The position numbers and the translations under genes were made by a program. From Herbaspirillum seropedicae (GTDB lineage Bacteria; Pseudomonadota; Gammaproteobacteria; Burkholderiales; Burkholderiaceae_D), in assembly GCF_001040945.1 (NCBI RefSeq), contig NZ_CP011930.1, positions 62,001 through 126,000 of the forward strand: DNA of 64,000 bases, read 5' to 3'. Positions 42,657 to 53,367 of the stretch are shown piece by piece; positions within the stretch are counted from its first letter, which is position 1; every line of letters begins with the position of its first letter. The notes under the pieces are model-generated. The model ran no database searches, was not told the origin of the DNA, and saw nothing but the letters and a program-made list of their open reading frames with translations.

Positions 42657-44444
42657 ATGGCTTCTTTCAGCTTACATGGAATCGCGGTGTCGCAAGGCAT
42701 CGCCATCGGCCGCGCCCACTTGATGGCGCCGGCTGCACTGGACGTCAAACACTACCTGATCGCCGCCGACCAGGTCGAGGCCGAGATCGAGCGCCTCAAG
42801 AGCGCCGTCAAGGCGGTGCATCAGGAACTGCATACGATCCGTTCCGAATTGCCCAGGGAGGCCCCGCCCGAGCTGGGCGCCTTCATCGACGTCCATTCGC
42901 TGATCCTGTCGGACCCGATGCTGGCCGAGGTGCCGCAAGACATCATCCGCCACCGTTACTACAACGCGGAATGGGCGCTGGTGACGCAGATTGAGGAGTT
43001 GTCGGCGCAGTTCGACGAGATCGAAGACCCGTATCTGCGCGAGCGCAAGGCCGACATCCAGCAGGTCGGCGAACGCATCCTCAAGGTGCTCACCGGCAGC
43101 GCCACCCACCTTCCCCCCAGCGGCGAAGCCGCCGCCAACATCATCATCGTCGCCCACGACATCTCGCCGGCCGACATGCTGCAGTTCCGCGAGAGCACCT
43201 TCGCCGGCTTCGTCACCGACCTGGGCGGCCCCAACTCCCACACCGCCATCGTCGCCCGCAGCCTGGCCATTCCGGCTGCCGTGGGCATGCATAACGCCTC
43301 GGTGCTGGTCAAGCACGACGATGTGCTGATCATTGACGGCGATGCCGGCGTGGTCATCGTCGATCCCTCGCCGCTGGTGCTGGCGCAGTATCGCGCCCGC
43401 CAGGAGCGTCTGCTGCGCGAGCGCAAGAAGCTCTCGCGCCTGAAGAAGACGCCCGCCATCACCCAGGATGGCGAACCCATCACGCTGCTGGCCAACATCG
43501 AATTGCCGGGCGACGCGGTTACCGCCTTCGAAGCGGGCGCGATGGGCATCGGCCTGTTCCGGTCGGAGTTTCTTTTCATGGGCCGCGCTGGCCATCTGGA
43601 AAAATTTCCTTCCGAAGATGAGCAGTTCGAGCACTACAAGCAGGCGGTCATTGCCATGAAGGGACGGTCGGTGACCATCCGCACGCTGGATGTGGGCGCC
43701 GACAAGCCGCTGGACGAGGATGAAGAAACCGCCCTGAACCCGGCCCTGGGCTTGCGCGCGATCCGCTACTGCCTGTCCGAGCCGCAGATGTTCCTCACGC
43801 AGTTGCGCGCCATCCTGCGGGCCTCGGCCTTCGGTCCGATCAAGCTGCTGGTGCCGATGATGGCGCATGCCTTCGAAATCGACCAGACGCTGGCCATGAT
43901 CGACCAGGCCAAGCAGCAACTGCGCGAGCGCAAGCAGAAGTTCGATGAAGAGATTCCGGTAGGTGCGATGATCGAGATCCCGGCTGCCGCGCTGGCGCTG
44001 CCGCTGTTCGTCAAGCGGCTCGACTTCCTCTCCATCGGTACCAACGACCTCATCCAGTACACCCTGGCCATCGACCGCGTCGATCACGAGGTGGCCCATC
44101 TCTACGATCCCTTGCATCCGGCTGTGCTGTTCCTGCTCTCGACGGTCATCTCGCAGGGGCGCAAGGCCGGCATTCCGGTCTCGGTCTGCGGCGAAATGGC
44201 CGGCGACCTGAAGTGGACGCGTCTGCTGCTGGGCATGGGCCTGCTGGAGTTCTCCATGCATCCTTCGCAGATCCTGTCGGTGAAGAACGAGATCCTCAAC
44301 AGCGACCTGCGTCTGCTGGAGCCGCAGGTGAAGAAGGTGCTGCGCGCCACCGAGCCCGCCGCCATCACTGCGGCCATGACGCAATTGCAGGCACTGCAGG
44401 CCGAGCCCGTGGTGACCGAGGCCAAGGTGGCGCGGCGCCGCTGA
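42657..44444 (+). CDS. ptsI: PTS enzyme I (phosphoenolpyruvate-protein phosphotransferase)
   Basis: A 595-residue enzyme I, slightly longer than E. coli EI (575). The N-terminal HPr-binding domain leads to the phosphohistidine loop LGGPNSHTAIVAR (His195), and the PEP-binding barrel contains GIGLFRSEFLFMGR, GAMIEIPAAALA and SVCGEMAGD. It takes phosphate from PEP and gives it to HPr. It closes the EIIA-HPr-EI group. A GCAGGAG-type ribosome-binding site precedes the ATG. Confidence 0.95.
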   Translation: MASFSLHGIAVSQGIAIGRAHLMAPAALDVKHYLIAADQVEAEIERLKSAVKAVHQELHTIRSELPREAPPELGAFIDVHSLILSDPMLAEVPQDIIRHRYYNAEWALVTQIEELSAQFDEIEDPYLRERKADIQQVGERILKVLTGSATHLPPSGEAAANIIIVAHDISPADMLQFRESTFAGFVTDLGGPNSHTAIVARSLAIPAAVGMHNASVLVKHDDVLIIDGDAGVVIVDPSPLVLAQYRARQERLLRERKKLSRLKKTPAITQDGEPITLLANIELPGDAVTAFEAGAMGIGLFRSEFLFMGRAGHLEKFPSEDEQFEHYKQAVIAMKGRSVTIRTLDVGADKPLDEDEETALNPALGLRAIRYCLSEPQMFLTQLRAILRASAFGPIKLLVPMMAHAFEIDQTLAMIDQAKQQLRERKQKFDEEIPVGAMIEIPAAALALPLFVKRLDFLSIGTNDLIQYTLAIDRVDHEVAHLYDPLHPAVLFLLSTVISQGRKAGIPVSVCGEMAGDLKWTRLLLGMGLLEFSMHPSQILSVKNEILNSDLRLLEPQVKKVLRATEPAAITAAMTQLQALQAEPVVTEAKVARRR

Positions 44445-44475
44445 GGGTGGGCGCCGGCGAGGGCGGCAAGGTGGT

Positions 44476-44504
44476 TTGACGGGTCTGCCCGAGTTGGGTA
44501 TTCT
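44476..44504 (+). promoter_or_regulatory. metX promoter
   Basis: TTGACG and TATTCT at 17-bp spacing. The predicted start point at about 44511 is just before the first paired base of the SAM-II aptamer, which supports both calls. Confidence 0.75.
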
Positions 44505-44513
44505 TACGCCACT

Positions 44514-44592
44514 GCGCCGATTTGAACGGTTTGACCAACTTCAGCTTGCGGGCGCCGGGATACTGATCCCATCTAAATGCGGCTAAAGCGAG
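44514..44592 (+). promoter_or_regulatory. SAM-II (SAM-alpha) riboswitch
   Basis: The P1 stem is GCGCC (44514-44518) with GGCGC (44551-44555). Its loop opens with the conserved GATTTGAACGG and ends GCTTGCG. After an insert hairpin (GGGAT, ATCCC) comes the diagnostic 3' pseudoknot strand AAATGCGGCTAAAG (44575-44588). It senses S-adenosylmethionine and should lower metX expression when SAM is high. It has a longer loop insert than the compact structure known from metX of environmental DNA. Confidence 0.82.
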
Positions 44593-44641
44593 CTTGGATC
44601 AGCTGTTCCTCCCAAGACTGCCCCAGCCCCATCGATGAGTG

Positions 44642-44671
44642 AGCCCGCAAGCACTGCTTCCGGGCTTTTTT
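44642..44671 (+). terminator. Intrinsic terminator in the metX leader
   Basis: AGCCCG and CGGGCT pair across a 13-nt loop that can itself fold (AAGC, GCTT), followed by six T residues. Lying about 50 nt after the aptamer and 85 nt before metX, it is the likely expression platform of the riboswitch. Confidence 0.75.
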
Positions 44672-44755
44672 CTTGCCTGCGGCATTGAAGCTCCCAGCCG
44701 GTTTGCGGCCAGGCCACCGCTGTACGCGGCCCCGAGTCACTTACGCAGGACTATC

Positions 44756-45895
44756 ATGTCGATCGGAATCGTATCGCCCCAGGTCATGCATTTCGCCGAG
44801 CCCTTGCCGCTGCAGGGCGGCTCTGCGCTGGCGGACTATTCGCTGACCTATGAAACCTACGGCACCTTGAATGCCGACAAATCCAATGCCGTGCTGGTCT
44901 GCCATGCACTCAATGCTTCGCATCACGTCGCCGGCGTCTATGCCGACGATCCCGACAATGTGGGCTGGTGGGACAACATGGTCGGCCCCGGCAAGTCGCT
45001 GGACACCGACCGCTTCTTCGTCATCGGTGTCAACAACCTGGGCTCCTGTTTCGGCTCGACCGGGCCGATGCATGCCAATCCGGCCACTGGCAAGCCCTAC
45101 GGCGCCGATTTCCCGGTGGTGACGGTGGAAGACTGGGTCAATGCCCAGGCCCGCCTGGCGGACCGCCTGGGCATCACCTGCTTCGCCGCCGTCATGGGCG
45201 GCTCGCTGGGCGGCATGCAGGCGCTGGCCTGGAGCATGATGTATCCGGACCGCCTGCGCCATTGTCTGGTGATCGCTTCCACGCCCAAGCTGTCGGCGCA
45301 GAACATCGCCTTCAACGACGTGGCGCGGCAGGCCATCCTGACCGATCCGCAGTATCACGGCGGCGACTTCTATGCGCATGGCGTGGTGCCCAAGAATGGC
45401 TTGCGGGTGGCGCGCATGGTCGGGCACATCACCTATCTGTCGGATGACGACATGGCCGAGAAATTCGGTCGAGACCTGCGTTCCGGGCAATATCAGTTCG
45501 GCTACGGAGTGGATTTCGAGATCGAATCCTATCTGCGTTACCAGGGCGACAAGTTCTCGACCTACTTCGACGCCAATACCTATCTGCTCATCACCAAGGC
45601 ACTGGACTACTTCGACCCGGCGCGCGAATTCGGCGGTGACCTGGCCAAGGCCTTGGCCTGCACCAAGGCCAAGTTCCTGCTGGTCTCCTTCACCACCGAC
45701 TGGCGCTTCTCGCCCGAACGCAGCCGCGAGATGGTGCAGGCGCTGGTGGCCAACAAGCGCCGCGTGAGCTATGCCGAGATCGACGCCCCGCACGGGCACG
45801 ACGCTTTCCTGCTGGACGATGCGCGTTACATGAAGGTGGTGCGTGAATACTATGGAAGCATCTGGACTGAACTGCAGCAGGAGGGCCGCGCATGA
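44756..45895 (+). CDS. metX: Homoserine O-acetyltransferase
   Basis: A 379-residue alpha/beta-hydrolase-fold acyltransferase activating homoserine for methionine synthesis. The nucleophile motif is [12 protein letters not shown], and the late [12 protein letters not shown] supplies the catalytic His. Acetyl or succinyl donor preference cannot be read with certainty, since MetX proteins include both. The start at 44756 ([13 protein letters not shown]) gives the usual N-terminus. It overlaps metW by four bases and is controlled by the SAM-II leader. Confidence 0.94.
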   Translation: MSIGIVSPQVMHFAEPLPLQGGSALADYSLTYETYGTLNADKSNAVLVCHALNASHHVAGVYADDPDNVGWWDNMVGPGKSLDTDRFFVIGVNNLGSCFGSTGPMHANPATGKPYGADFPVVTVEDWVNAQARLADRLGITCFAAVMGGSLGGMQALAWSMMYPDRLRHCLVIASTPKLSAQNIAFNDVARQAILTDPQYHGGDFYAHGVVPKNGLRVARMVGHITYLSDDDMAEKFGRDLRSGQYQFGYGVDFEIESYLRYQGDKFSTYFDANTYLLITKALDYFDPAREFGGDLAKALACTKAKFLLVSFTTDWRFSPERSREMVQALVANKRRVSYAEIDAPHGHDAFLLDDARYMKVVREYYGSIWTELQQEGRA

Positions 45896-46494
45896 CTTTC
45901 GAACAATTGAGCGCGCTGCGCCCTGACCTGGCCTTCATCGCCCACTGGGTGCGCGAGAAGTCGCAGGTGCTGGACCTGGGTTGCGGCGATGGGGTGATGC
46001 TGGATTACCTGCAGAGCGACAAGGGCTGCACCGGCTATGGTGTGGAAATCGACGATGCGCAGATCCCCAAGTGCGTGGCGCGCAATGTGTCGGTGATCCA
46101 GCAGGACTTGAATGGCGGGCTGGCCATGTTCGAGGACAATGCCTTCGATACCGTGCTGTGCCTGTCGGCGCTGCAGATGGTCAAGGATGTCGAAGGAACG
46201 CTGCGCGAGATCGCCCGGGTCGGGCGCGAGGTGACGGTGTCCTTCCCCAACTTCGCCTACTGGCCGCACCGCGTGGCGCTGCTGCGGGGGCGTATGCCCG
46301 TGTCCAGGAGCCTGCCGTACCAGTGGTATGATACGCCCAACCTGCGCTGCGCCACGATCAGGGACTTCGAGGCGCTGGCCAACGAGCTGGGGCTGGAAGT
46401 GCTGGAATGCGTGGCCTTGAAGGACGGCAAGCCGGTGCGCTACCTGCCCAACTGGCGCGGGAGCCTGGCCGTGTTCAGGTTGCGCAAGAAGTAG
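45892..46494 (+). CDS. metW: Methionine biosynthesis protein MetW
   Basis: A 200-residue protein with a class I SAM-methyltransferase-like fold ([15 protein letters not shown]) and the MetW-typical [20 protein letters not shown]. MetW is nearly always paired with MetX in proteobacteria and appears to be needed for its activity or stability. ATGA overlap with metX shows translational coupling. An intrinsic terminator follows. Confidence 0.92.
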   Translation: MTFEQLSALRPDLAFIAHWVREKSQVLDLGCGDGVMLDYLQSDKGCTGYGVEIDDAQIPKCVARNVSVIQQDLNGGLAMFEDNAFDTVLCLSALQMVKDVEGTLREIARVGREVTVSFPNFAYWPHRVALLRGRMPVSRSLPYQWYDTPNLRCATIRDFEALANELGLEVLECVALKDGKPVRYLPNWRGSLAVFRLRKK

Positions 46495-46519
46495 GGCGCC
46501 ACTGCCTTTGCCTCTGTCT

Positions 46520-46562
46520 ACGCCGGTCGGGCCGCGTCTCATCGCTGGCCGCCGGCGTTTTT
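46520..46562 (+). terminator. Intrinsic terminator after metXW
   Basis: ACGCCGG (46520-46526) pairs with CCGGCGT (46552-46558), with an inner GGCC pair, followed by TTTTT. Confidence 0.8.
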
Positions 46563-46595
46563 CATTTCTCTCTCTGTTTTCGATTCGGCCTGCCC

Positions 46596-47858
46596 ATGAC
46601 CGCACCTGCCGCTTCCTGGCATCAATACCTGAACCGGCGCATGCTCATCTGCGTCTTCCTCGGCTTCACTTCCGGTCTCCCCTTGTTCATCCTGCTGAGC
46701 CTGTTGCAGGCGTGGCTGGCCAAATCGGGCCTGAACGTGAAGACGCTGGGGCTGTTTGCGCTGGTGATGTTCCCCTACACCTGGAAGTTCGTCTGGTCGC
46801 CCCTGATGGATCGCTTCCACTTCGGCGGTATGGGGCGGCGGCGCGGATGGATGGTGTTCACCCAGTTGCTGCTGTTCCTTTCCATCGGCGGCATGGGCAT
46901 GCTCGATCCGCTCACCGATGTGAGCACGATTGCCTTCATGGCCTCGGTGGTGGCCTTCCTCTCGGCCAGCCAGGATATCGCCATCGACGCCTACCGGCGC
47001 GAAATCCTGCCCGAAGCCGAGCTGGGCCTGGGCAGCGCCATCCACGTCAATGCCTACAAGCTCTCCGGCATGGTGCCGGGCGCCTTGTCGCTGGTGCTGG
47101 CCGACCAGATGCCGTGGCCGACCGTGTTCTGGATCACCGCCGCCTTCATGCTGCCGGGACTGCTGTGCTCGCTGCTGGTCAAGGAGCCCAAGGTCTACGG
47201 TACGCCCCCCAAGAGCCTGACCGAAGCGGTGGTGCTGCCCTTCCGGGAATTCATCGCCCGTGGCGGCTGGGGCAATGCGCTGTGGGTGCTGGGCTTCATC
47301 TTCCTCTACAAGCTGGGAGACAGCATGGCCACCGCCCTGGCCACCAAGTTCTACATCGACCTGGGCTTCTCCATGACCGAGATCGGCGTGGTCTCCAAGA
47401 CCACCAGCCTGTGGGCCAGCGTGGCCGGCGGCATCATCGGCGGCATCTGGATGGTGCGGCTGGGGATCAATCGCGGCTTGTGGGTGTTCGGGGTGCTGCA
47501 GGCGGTGCCCATCCTCGGGTTTGCCTGGCTGGCCCATGTCGGCGCCAACCTGCCGGTGCTGGCGGTGGTGATCGGGCTGGAAGCCTTTGGCGTGGGACTG
47601 GGAACGACGGCCTTCGTGGCTTACATCATGCGCGAGACCGATCCGCGCTATACCGCCACCCAGTTTGCCCTGTTCACCAGTTTGATGGCCGTGCCTCGTA
47701 CTTTTGTGAATTCTTCGGTGGGATATATCGTCGCCGATACCGGCTGGCTAAATTTTTTTCTGATTTGTTTCGTTCTGGCCTTGCCTGGAATGCTGATGTT
47801 GCCTAGAATTGCGCCCTGGAATGAAAAGCCGGTTGAGTCGCAGACACAAAAAGCCTGA
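46596..47858 (+). CDS. AmpG-like MFS permease
   Basis: A 420-residue major-facilitator permease with twelve predicted helices. FLGFTSGLPLFILLSLLQAWL near the N-terminus and SASQDIAIDAYRREIL are typical of AmpG, which imports GlcNAc-anhydromuramyl peptides for cell-wall recycling. The ATG at 46596 (MTAPAASWHQYLNRRM) was preferred over the much longer open frame beginning inside metW. It lies behind the metXW terminator and must have its own promoter. Confidence 0.85.
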   Translation: MTAPAASWHQYLNRRMLICVFLGFTSGLPLFILLSLLQAWLAKSGLNVKTLGLFALVMFPYTWKFVWSPLMDRFHFGGMGRRRGWMVFTQLLLFLSIGGMGMLDPLTDVSTIAFMASVVAFLSASQDIAIDAYRREILPEAELGLGSAIHVNAYKLSGMVPGALSLVLADQMPWPTVFWITAAFMLPGLLCSLLVKEPKVYGTPPKSLTEAVVLPFREFIARGGWGNALWVLGFIFLYKLGDSMATALATKFYIDLGFSMTEIGVVSKTTSLWASVAGGIIGGIWMVRLGINRGLWVFGVLQAVPILGFAWLAHVGANLPVLAVVIGLEAFGVGLGTTAFVAYIMRETDPRYTATQFALFTSLMAVPRTFVNSSVGYIVADTGWLNFFLICFVLALPGMLMLPRIAPWNEKPVESQTQKA

Positions 47859-47941
47859 AGATTCGAAAAAACGTCGCGGGTCGTTCCTCTGAGCAATATC
47901 CGGCAGTCAGTAAAATATTTTGCCTCGAAGCGAAAAATTGG

Positions 47942-47970
47942 TTGACAGTCTAGAGATGTTCCTCTATAGT
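47942..47970 (+). promoter_or_regulatory. Strong promoter of the tRNA-tuf operon
   Basis: A perfect TTGACA and a TATAGT -10 at 17-bp spacing, 17 bp before tRNA-Tyr. It is the best sigma-70 promoter in the window and presumably drives the tRNAs and tuf. Confidence 0.88.
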
Positions 47971-47986
47971 TTTGAGTTCCCTGCAC

Positions 47987-48072
47987 GGAGAGGTGGCCGA
48001 GTGGTTAATGGCAGCAGACTGTAAATCTGCCCTCTTACGAGTACGCTGGTTCGAATCCAGCCCTCTCCACCA
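47987..48072 (+). tRNA. tRNA-Tyr (GTA)
   Basis: 86 nt with acceptor pair GGAGAGG/CCTCTCC, anticodon GTA in loop CTGTAAA, a long class II variable arm and an encoded CCA end. Confidence 0.96.
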
Positions 48073-48151
48073 TTAGGCCGGGAGTCAAAGCAGTCTGCAG
48101 TACATACGCGATCGAAAGACGCGGCGGTTGTGAAGTGAAGGTTGTTTCCTC

Positions 48152-48225
48152 GCGGGTGTAGCTCAATGGTAGAGCTGAAGCCTTCCAAGCTTAAGACGAG
48201 GGTTCGATTCCCTTCACCCGCTCCA
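48152..48225 (+). tRNA. tRNA-Gly (TCC)
   Basis: 74 nt with acceptor pair GCGGGTG/CACCCGC, anticodon TCC in loop CTTCCAA, T-loop GGTTCGATTCC and an encoded CCA end. Confidence 0.96.
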
Positions 48226-48271
48226 AGTTTTGGTCCGGTTGCATGTTTGGTTGTTGTGCAGTCGGAAAAAT

Positions 48272-48346
<75 letters not shown>

Positions 48347-48426
48347 GTTTCTCGTCGTATCGCTGACAAGTCAGTAATCAGTCGGGCGTGTTGCCTGGAC
48401 ATTCTCATCAAATCTAGGAGTCTAAG

Positions 48427-49617
<1,191 letters not shown>

Positions 49618-49690
49618 GATCAAGCTGTAAAACACTTTGCCGCGGTGCGTAATGTATCGCGGCATTCGTGTCTCAATCGCGAGTTTTTGT

Positions 49691-49766
49691 AGGGGCGTAG
49701 CTCAATTGGCAGAGCGTCGGTCTCCAAAACCGAAGGTTGGGGGTTCGATGCCCTCCGCCCCTGCCA
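49691..49766 (+). tRNA. tRNA-Trp (CCA)
   Basis: 76 nt with acceptor pair AGGGGCG/CGCCCCT, anticodon CCA in loop CTCCAAA, T-arm GGGGGTTCGATGCCCTC and an encoded CCA end. It lies between tuf and secE. Confidence 0.96.
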
Positions 49767-49797
49767 CCGAATCTGGTGCAGGGTACTGAAAGTAAAT

Positions 49798-50178
49798 ATG
49801 TCTAGCCAGCCAGTTCAAACCGTCAACACCTCCAACGACAAGATCAAGATCGCCCTGGCGATCGTGGCTGTGGTTGCAGGCGTGGTCGGTTTTTTTGTGT
49901 TGTCTGATCAGTCGACTCCGGTGCGCGCTGTCGCCCTGGTCGCCGGTCTGCTGGTGGCTGTGGCGTTTGCCTGGACCTCTGCACAAGGCCGCGGCTTCGT
50001 CGGTTTCGCCAAGGAGTCCGTGCGCGAAACCAAGAAAGTCGTCTGGCCCACCCGCAAGGAAGCCATGCAGATCACTGCGGTGGTCTTCGCCTTCGTGCTG
50101 ATCATGGCGATCTTCCTGTGGGGTACGGACAAGCTGCTCGAGTTCCTGTTGTACGACGTAATTTTGGGCTGGAAATAA
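49798..50178 (+). CDS. secE: Preprotein translocase subunit SecE
   Basis: A 126-residue SecE with three predicted membrane helices (about residues 17-35, 43-60 and 92-115), like the three-helix E. coli form. The conserved cytoplasmic segment [20 protein letters not shown] precedes the last helix. It holds SecY together in the protein-export channel. It is linked to nusG (1-bp gap). Confidence 0.94.
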   Translation: MSSQPVQTVNTSNDKIKIALAIVAVVAGVVGFFVLSDQSTPVRAVALVAGLLVAVAFAWTSAQGRGFVGFAKESVRETKKVVWPTRKEAMQITAVVFAFVLIMAIFLWGTDKLLEFLLYDVILGWK

Positions 50179-50179
50179 C

Positions 50180-50770
50180 ATGAGCGATAGCACGCAAGAC
50201 AGCGCACCGATTGGTGCGCAAAGCGTTTCAGGCGCAGGAAAAAAGCGCTGGTACGTGGTGCATGCGTATTCCGGCATGGAAAAGAGCGTGCAGCGCGCGC
50301 TGACCGAGCGCATCAACCGCGCCGGCATGCAAGAACAGTTCGGCCAGATCCTGGTGCCGACTGAAGAAGTCGTTGATATGAAGAATGGTCACAAGTCCGT
50401 GACCGAACGTCGTTTCTTCCCGGGCTACGTCCTGGTCGAGATGGAAATGACGGATGAGACCTGGCACCTGGTGAAGAATACCGCCAAAGTGACCGGTTTC
50501 ATCGGTGGCAAGTCGAACCGCCCGACCCCGCTGCCGCCGCACGAAGTCGATTCGCTGCTGCGCCAGATGCAGGAAGGCGTCGAGAAGCCCCGCCCGAAGG
50601 TGCTCTACGAAGTGGGCGAAATGGTCCGCATCAAGGAAGGCCCGTTCACCGACTTCAACGGCAACGTCGAGGAAGTGAACTACGAGAAATCGCGCGTGCG
50701 CGTCTCGGTCACCATCTTCGGTCGCGCCACCCCGGTCGAACTCGAATTCGGCCAACTGGAAAAAGTCTGA
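50180..50770 (+). CDS. nusG: Transcription termination/antitermination protein NusG
   Basis: A 196-residue NusG. The N-terminal NGN domain ([20 protein letters not shown]) binds RNA polymerase, and the C-terminal KOW domain ([20 protein letters not shown]) contacts Rho or ribosomal S10. An N-terminal extension of about 25 residues rich in Ser/Ala/Gly precedes the NGN domain. It follows secE directly, the usual arrangement. Confidence 0.96.
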   Translation: MSDSTQDSAPIGAQSVSGAGKKRWYVVHAYSGMEKSVQRALTERINRAGMQEQFGQILVPTEEVVDMKNGHKSVTERRFFPGYVLVEMEMTDETWHLVKNTAKVTGFIGGKSNRPTPLPPHEVDSLLRQMQEGVEKPRPKVLYEVGEMVRIKEGPFTDFNGNVEEVNYEKSRVRVSVTIFGRATPVELEFGQLEKV

Positions 50771-50863
50771 TCCCGCCCTCCGGAATCCCGCCTTTCCCTG
50801 TCAAGTTTTCAACGCCCGCTGGAGCGTACCGGACAAGTCATCGTCCACCCATCCAGCTATCCG

Positions 50864-50930
50864 AGGAGCCGCAGTAAGGAGCCGCAAGGCGAATGACACG
50901 GCGCTACAACTCAATCAATAAGGAGCCGTC
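50864..50930 (+). repeat. Repeated SD-like element in the rplK leader
   Basis: AGGAGCCGCA occurs at 50864-50873 and again at 50877-50886, and the near-copy AGGAGCCGTC (50921-50930) is the actual ribosome-binding site of rplK. The 160-bp nusG-rplK gap is the place where L1 autoregulation acts in other bacteria. Confidence 0.6.
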
Positions 50931-51362
50931 ATGGCAAAGAAGATTATTGGTTTTATCAAGCTGCAAGTGCCAGCTGGTAAAGCGAACCCGTCCCCCCCGA
51001 TCGGCCCGGCCCTGGGTCAGCGCGGTCTGAACATCATGGAGTTCTGCAAGGCCTTCAACGCCCAGACTCAAGGTGTCGAACCCGGTCTGCCGATTCCGGT
51101 CGTGATCACCGCCTTCGCGGACAAGTCCTTCACCTTCGTGATGAAGACCCCGCCGGCGACCATCCTGATCAAGAAGGCTGCTGGTATCCAGAAGGGTTCC
51201 TCCAAGCCGCATACCGACAAGGTCGGCAAGATCACCCGCAAGCAAGCGGAAGAGATCGCAACCCAGAAGAAGCCGGACCTGACCGCTGCTGATCTGGAAG
51301 CTGCCGTGCGTACCATCGCTGGTTCCGCACGTTCGATGGGCATCACGGTGGAGGGTCTGTAA
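50931..51362 (+). CDS. rplK: 50S ribosomal protein L11
   Basis: A 143-residue L11, canonical over its full length ([20 protein letters not shown] at the N-terminus, ITVEGL at the end). It forms the GTPase-associated centre with 23S rRNA and is the target of thiopeptide antibiotics. The TAA and the rplA ATG share one base (TAATG at 51360-51364), so L11 and L1 are translationally coupled. Confidence 0.98.
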   Translation: MAKKIIGFIKLQVPAGKANPSPPIGPALGQRGLNIMEFCKAFNAQTQGVEPGLPIPVVITAFADKSFTFVMKTPPATILIKKAAGIQKGSSKPHTDKVGKITRKQAEEIATQKKPDLTAADLEAAVRTIAGSARSMGITVEGL

Positions 51363-52057
51363 TGGCTAAGGTATCCAAGCGCGTCAAGGCAATGAAGGAA
51401 AAGGTCGATCGTACCAAGGCCTATCCGTTCGACAATGCCGTTTCCCTGATCAAGGAATTCGCAACCGCCAAGTTCAACGAATCGATCGACGTGTCCGTCC
51501 AGCTGGGCGTGGACGCGAAGAAGTCGGACCAAGTGGTCCGTGGTTCGGTGGTGCTGCCTGCCGGTACCGGCAAGACCGTTCGCGTGGCCGTGTTCGCCTC
51601 CGGCGACAAGGCTGAAGCTGCCAAGGCAGCCGGCGCTGACGTGGTCGGCATGGAAGATCTGGCAGAGCGCGTGAAGGCCGGCGACATGCCGTTCGACATC
51701 GTCATCGCTTCGCCCGACACCATGCGTATCGTCGGTACCCTGGGTCAGATCCTGGGCCCCCGTGGCCTGATGCCTAACCCGAAGGTTGGCACCGTGACCC
51801 CGGACGTGGCTACTGCCGTCAAGAACGCCAAGGCTGGTCAAGTGCAATACCGTACCGACAAGTCCGGTATCATCCACGCCACCATCGGCCGCAAGTCGTT
51901 CTCCGACGCCGATCTGAAGGCCAACCTGCTGGCCCTGATCGATGCCCTGAACAAGGCCAAGCCGGCCAGCAGCAAGGGTGTGTACCTGCGCAAGATCGCT
52001 CTGTCGTCCACCATGGGCGCTGGCGTTCGCGTGGACCAGGCTTCCCTGGCCGCCTAA
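51362..52057 (+). CDS. rplA: 50S ribosomal protein L1
   Basis: A 231-residue L1 with typical motifs ([35 protein letters not shown]). It builds the L1 stalk and in many bacteria represses translation of its own rplKA message. The start overlaps the rplK stop by one base. Confidence 0.98.
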   Translation: MAKVSKRVKAMKEKVDRTKAYPFDNAVSLIKEFATAKFNESIDVSVQLGVDAKKSDQVVRGSVVLPAGTGKTVRVAVFASGDKAEAAKAAGADVVGMEDLAERVKAGDMPFDIVIASPDTMRIVGTLGQILGPRGLMPNPKVGTVTPDVATAVKNAKAGQVQYRTDKSGIIHATIGRKSFSDADLKANLLALIDALNKAKPASSKGVYLRKIALSSTMGAGVRVDQASLAA

Positions 52058-52392
52058 GCAAGCAATACAGTCCCCGTTTCCGTGAGGAAGCGGGGCATCT
52101 CTTTGGGCTGTCGCAGTGCATTGCAATCAGCGATGGATTGCGGCAGGCCTTCAAAGACCGTTGGGCGGAAGCCGGCAGCAACAAGCCGGTCGAAGTTAAA
52201 AACGCTGTACGCAAGTGCGGTGGACCCAACGCAGATGGTGAACCCGAGCAAGTTTCGTAGTCTCAGGCAGCATATTCAGTTTTGCCCTATGCTGCAGTGA
52301 ACTCCTAAACGTCGGACGCCGTGTTCGAACCGGTGCAAGGCAAGCAGGCAATGGCCTGTGTAGTGGCCGAGTACTATTTTTGGAGGTTGATC
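52058..52392 (+). promoter_or_regulatory. rplJ leader with L10-type autoregulatory region
   Basis: A 335-nt leader opening with a 10-bp hairpin (CCCCGTTTCC at 52072-52081 with GGAAGCGGGG at 52086-52095), perhaps a partial terminator or processing site. Further hairpins follow, including CCGGC/GCCGG near 52170-52195. In other bacteria L10(L12)4 binds this leader to repress rplJL. The position and length fit; the exact binding motif was not verified by folding. Confidence 0.55.
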
Positions 52393-52890
52393 TTGAGTCT
52401 CAATCTGAATGACAAGAAGGCCGTCGTCGCCGAAGTTTCCGCAAAGGTTGCATCTGCGCAAACGATCGTCGTGGCCGAATACCGTGGCATCCAGGTTGGT
52501 TCCTTGACGCAACTGCGCGCACAAGCGCGTGCCCAAGGCGTGTACCTGCGCGTGTTGAAAAACACGCTGGCTCGTCGCGCCATCGAAGGCACGAAGTTTG
52601 CCGACCTCGCCCCGCAACTGACCGGTCCGCTGATCTACTCGATCTCGGAAGATGCCGTGGCCGCTGCCAAAGTCGTGTCCGACTTTGCCAAGACCAACGA
52701 CAAGCTGGTTGTGAAGGCAGGTAACTACGAAGGCAAGCAGCTGGACAAGGCTGCTGTGGCTTCGCTGGCAAACATCCCGTCTCGCGAAGTTCTGCTGGCC
52801 CAGGTTCTGGGCATGATGCAGGCTCCGGTGTCGGGCTTTGCGCGCGCTCTGGCTGCCCTGGCAGCCAAGAAGGAAGCCGAAGCCGCATGA
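52393..52890 (+). CDS. rplJ: 50S ribosomal protein L10, TTG start
   Basis: A 165-residue L10 beginning [20 protein letters not shown]. The family's conserved N-terminus begins at a TTG at 52393, which has a strong GGAGG six bases upstream; the nearest in-frame ATG adds 24 unconserved residues without a ribosome-binding site. L10 anchors L7/L12 dimers to the ribosome stalk and autoregulates rplJL. The rare start codon probably helps keep L10 below L7/L12. Confidence 0.93.
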   Translation: MSLNLNDKKAVVAEVSAKVASAQTIVVAEYRGIQVGSLTQLRAQARAQGVYLRVLKNTLARRAIEGTKFADLAPQLTGPLIYSISEDAVAAAKVVSDFAKTNDKLVVKAGNYEGKQLDKAAVASLANIPSREVLLAQVLGMMQAPVSGFARALAALAAKKEAEAA

Positions 52891-52986
52891 GGCAGGGCCG
52901 CTTGAAGCGGCCTCGCTCTGCAGTTTCGACGCTTTCGCGTCACTACCAATCTGATGTTATTACCGAAATAAATTTAGGAGTTTCAA

Positions 52987-53367
52987 ATGGCAATTAGCAA
53001 AGAAGACATCCTGGAAGCCGTTGGCGCGCTGTCCGTGATGGAACTGAATGACCTGGTCAAGGCATTCGAAGAGAAGTTTGGTGTTTCCGCTGCCGCGATG
53101 GCCGCTCCGGCCGCCGGTGGCGCTGCTGGTGGTGGTGCTGCCGCTGCTGAAGAACAGACCGAATTCACCGTTGTGCTGGCTGAAGTCGGCGCCAACAAGG
53201 TCGGCGTCATCAAGGCCGTCCGTGAAATCACCGGCCTGGGTCTGAAGGAAGCCAAGGATCTGGTTGACGGTGCACCGAAGCCGGTCAAGGAAGGCATCGC
53301 CAAGGCTGACGCTGAAGCTGCCAAGAAGAAGCTGGAAGAAGCTGGCGCCAAGGCCGAACTGAAGTAA
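52987..53367 (+). CDS. rplL: 50S ribosomal protein L7/L12
   Basis: A 126-residue L7/L12: N-terminal dimerisation domain, an Ala/Gly-rich hinge (about residues 37-55) and a C-terminal factor-binding domain with [20 protein letters not shown]. It is present in several copies per ribosome, so its initiation signals (TTAGGAG, ATG) are stronger than those of rplJ. Confidence 0.98.
   Translation: MAISKEDILEAVGALSVMELNDLVKAFEEKFGVSAAAMAAPAAGGAAGGGAAAAEEQTEFTVVLAEVGANKVGVIKAVREITGLGLKEAKDLVDGAPKPVKEGIAKADAEAAKKKLEEAGAKAELK

Larger units (their letters stand above)
44445..44755. other. metX leader region, 311 bp
   Basis: Holds a sigma-70 promoter (44476-44504), a SAM-II riboswitch (44514-44592) and an intrinsic terminator (44642-44671), listed separately. 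Between terminator and metX the sequence is GC-rich without a further element. Confidence 0.7.
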
